Shown here: positions 6,819-8,156 of the stretch, in pieces
Layout: each line of letters begins with the position of its first letter
How positions within the stretch are numbered: position 1 is the first letter of the stretch
Assembly: GCA_946482565.1 (NCBI GenBank)
Contig: CAMLSB010000073.1
Span: forward strand, 1 to 8,156
DNA: 8,156 nt
Source: an uncultured Lysobacteraceae bacterium
GTDB taxonomy: Bacteria > Pseudomonadota > Gammaproteobacteria > Xanthomonadales > Xanthomonadaceae
Direction: 5' to 3'
Made by a program: the position numbers and the translations under genes
Notes under the pieces: model-generated
What the model was told of the DNA's origin: nothing
What the model saw: the letters and a program-made list of their open reading frames with translations, nothing else
Databases searched by the model: none

Positions 6819-7817
6819 ATGGTGCTCGACATCGTCGTCGTGATGGACCCCATCGGGTCGATCCGGATCGCCAAGGACTCCACCTTCGCGATGCTGCTGG
6901 AAGCCCGGCGGCGCGGCCACAGGCTGCATTACGTGGTCCCGGGCGGGCTGGGCGTGCGCGATGGCGCGGCCACCGCCCTGCTGGCGCCGCTCGAGGTCCG
7001 GGACGACCCGGCCGGCTGGTTCGAGCTGGGGACCGCCGAACGCCGCGACCTGGGCGCCGGCGACGTCGTCCTGATGCGCACCGACCCGCCGGTGGACAGC
7101 GAGTACATCCACGACACCCAGGTCCTGGGGCTGGCCCAGGCCGCCGGGGCGCTGGTGGTCAACGACCCGCAGGGCCTGCGCGACTACAACGAGAAGCTGG
7201 CGGCGCTGCGCTTCCCCGAATGCTGCCCCCCGACCCTCGTGTCGCGTGACGCCGCGGCGCTCAAGGCGTTCGTGGGCGAACACGGCCAGGCGGTGCTGAA
7301 GCCCCTGGACGGCATGGGTGGGCGCTCGATTTTCCGGGCTGCCGCCGGCGAGCCGAACCTGAACGTGATCCTGGAAACCCTGACCGATGGCGGGCGCAGC
7401 CTGGCGATGGCCCAGCGCTACCTCCCGGAGATCGCGACGGGCGACAAGCGCATCCTGCTGGTGGACGGCGAGCCGGTGGACTACTGCCTGGCGCGGATCC
7501 CGCAGGGCGACGAATTCCGCGGCAACCTGGCGGCCGGCGGCCGCGGCGAGGCCCGCCCGCTGACCGAGCGGGACCGCTGGATCGCCGCCCGCGTCGGGCC
7601 GGAGATGAAGCGCCGCGGGATGCTGTTCGTGGGCCTGGACGTGATCGGCGACTGGCTGACCGAGGTGAACGTCACCAGCCCGACCTGCATCCGGGAAATC
7701 GACAAGGCCTACGGGCTGAACATCGCCGGGCTGCTGTTCGATGCCATCGAGGAGCGGGGAACGGGGAACGGGGAACGGGGAACAGGACAACGCCGCGGTC
7801 GCGGTCCCGGCGCGTGA
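6819..7817 (+). CDS. gshB: Glutathione synthetase (ATP-grasp ligase)
   Basis: Joins gamma-glutamylcysteine and glycine with ATP to form glutathione, the second step of glutathione synthesis, in the cytoplasm. The 332 residues start at ATG 6819 with MVLDIVVVMDPIGSIRIAKDST, the conserved GshB N-terminus. The frame is open upstream to 6669, but those 50 residues are not GshB-like. The N-terminal domain includes VLMRTDPPVDSEYIHDTQVL (84-103) and NDPQGLRDYNEKL (115-127). The ATP-grasp part has VLKPLDGMGGRSIF (159-172), EFRGNLAAGGRG (232-243) and DVIGDWLTEVNVTSPTCIREI (274-294) with Glu282 and Asn284 as likely metal ligands. The natural end is expected near residue 312. A further 20 Gly/Arg-rich residues come from a heptamer array and look like an acquired tail (E. 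coli GshB has 315 residues). No clear Shine-Dalgarno is seen. Its stop overlaps the tonB start by four bases. Confidence 0.96.
   Translation: MVLDIVVVMDPIGSIRIAKDSTFAMLLEARRRGHRLHYVVPGGLGVRDGAATALLAPLEVRDDPAGWFELGTAERRDLGAGDVVLMRTDPPVDSEYIHDTQVLGLAQAAGALVVNDPQGLRDYNEKLAALRFPECCPPTLVSRDAAALKAFVGEHGQAVLKPLDGMGGRSIFRAAAGEPNLNVILETLTDGGRSLAMAQRYLPEIATGDKRILLVDGEPVDYCLARIPQGDEFRGNLAAGGRGEARPLTERDRWIAARVGPEMKRRGMLFVGLDVIGDWLTEVNVTSPTCIREIDKAYGLNIAGLLFDAIEERGTGNGERGTGQRRGRGPGA
7752..7786 (+). repeat. Heptamer tandem repeat (GAACGGG) within the 3' end of gshB
   Basis: Five 7-base units in a row: GAGCGGG, three perfect copies of GAACGGG (7759-7779) and GAACAGG. They encode the odd GshB tail R-G-T-G-N-G-E-R-G-T-G. 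Since seven is not a multiple of three, each gain or loss of a unit shifts the frame. Similar short G-rich heptamer arrays are, from memory, common between genes in Xanthomonadaceae; here the array sits inside the coding frame. Confidence 0.88.
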
Positions 7818-8111
7818 GCGTGGCGGCGTCGAGGCCACGGATCGGGGAGCGCGAGCGGCTCCACGCCACGATGGTGCTGTCGCTGCTGCTGCACGGGCTG
7901 GTGATCCTGGGCGTGGGCTTCGCGCTCGAATCGGCGGCGCCGGTGATGCCGACCCTCGATGTGGTCCTGACCCAGGCGCGCAACGCGCTGACGCCGGCGC
8001 AGGCCGATTTCCTTGCCGAGGCCAACAACCGCGGCGGCGGCACCGACGACAAGGCCCTGCGCCCGCGCGACAGCCAGGCGGGCCTGGCGCCCAAGCCGCA
8101 GGCCGGCGTGG
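7814..8111 (+). CDS. tonB: TonB-like energy transducer, N-terminal part (truncated by contig end)
   Basis: N-terminal 99 residues of a TonB-family protein, which in complex with ExbB/ExbD uses the proton motive force to drive outer-membrane receptors. A basic N-terminus (RPRIGERERLHAT) is followed by one membrane segment at about 21-38 (VLSLLLHGLVILGVGFAL). It contains Ser23-x-x-x-His27, the same spacing as the Ser16/His20 motif of E. coli TonB needed for ExbB/ExbD coupling. After it comes VMPTLDVVLTQARN, typical of xanthomonad TonB proteins, and the start of a Gly/Asp/Pro-rich periplasmic linker. The C-terminal receptor-binding domain is missing because the insert ends at 8110 or 8111 and adapter follows. 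The GTG at 7814 overlaps the gshB stop (GTGA), suggesting coupled translation. An ATG at 7871 (residue 20) is possible but would remove the basic N-terminus. The family assignment is good; the specific paralogue is uncertain. Confidence 0.8.
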
Positions 8112-8156
8112 AGATCGGAAGAGCGTCGTGTAGGGAAAGAGTGTAGATCTCGGTGG
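8112..8156. other. Illumina TruSeq adapter sequence (artefact)
   Basis: The final 45 bases begin with AGATCGGAAGAGC and continue with GTCGTGTAGGGAAAGAGTGT and the following bases of the Illumina universal adapter in reverse complement. The match is continuous to the window end as far as I recall the adapter sequence. It is less GC-rich than everything before it. Reading the tonB frame into it gives the peptide IGRASCRERV, a known adapter-derived translation. Nothing after 8111 should be annotated as genome. Confidence 0.97.

Noticed and set aside
6212..7249. A 345-codon open frame on the plus strand across pilG and gshB
   Set aside because: It is antisense to pilG, crosses the intergenic region and then runs out of frame in gshB; composition-driven shadow.
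6786..7838. A 350-codon open frame on the minus strand opposite gshB
   Set aside because: Antisense shadow of a clear GshB with all conserved motifs; no start context and no recognisable domain.
7741..8133. A 130-codon open frame overlapping the gshB end and tonB
   Set aside because: Out of frame with both real genes, low-complexity Ala/Arg/Gly product, and it closes only inside the adapter.

Overview
The window looks like chromosomal DNA of a GC-rich gammaproteobacterium in the Xanthomonadaceae/Lysobacteraceae (Lysobacter, Luteimonas, Xanthomonas and relatives). The evidence is the very high GC content, a pilGHIJ-chpA cluster divergent from gshB, and a TonB gene directly after gshB. This order is familiar from xanthomonads. 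The genus is an inference, because there is no rRNA or other marker in the window.

Layout: bases 1-6640 are a tightly packed minus-strand operon, read right to left as pilG, pilH, pilI, pilJ, chpA. Gaps are only 1 to 42 bases. The chpA gene runs off the left edge and is cut inside an Ala/Glu/Arg pentapeptide repeat. A 178-base divergent intergenic region (6641-6818) holds a recognisable promoter for the pil-chp operon (TTGACA -35 box) and a weaker candidate for the rightward genes. On the plus strand, gshB (6819-7817) overlaps the GTG start of a tonB-type gene by four bases. A GAACGGG-type heptamer array lies inside the 3' end of gshB. No stretch above 300 bases lacks a gene.

How the genes work together: PilJ (membrane receptor), PilI (CheW-like adaptor), ChpA (large histidine kinase/Hpt protein) and the response regulators PilG and PilH form the Pil-Chp chemosensory pathway. 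It controls type IV pilus extension and retraction, twitching motility and, in Pseudomonas aeruginosa, cAMP signalling. GshB makes glutathione. The TonB-like protein would couple the proton motive force to outer-membrane transport. The gshB/tonB pair has no evident functional tie to the pilus operon.

The last 45 bases (8112-8156) are not biological: they match the Illumina TruSeq adapter. The right edge is therefore an untrimmed contig end, and tonB is truncated artificially. I see no novel defence, mobile or RNA system. The points most worth a second look are the adapter, the pentapeptide repeat in ChpA, and the heptamer array that sets the reading frame at the gshB/tonB junction.
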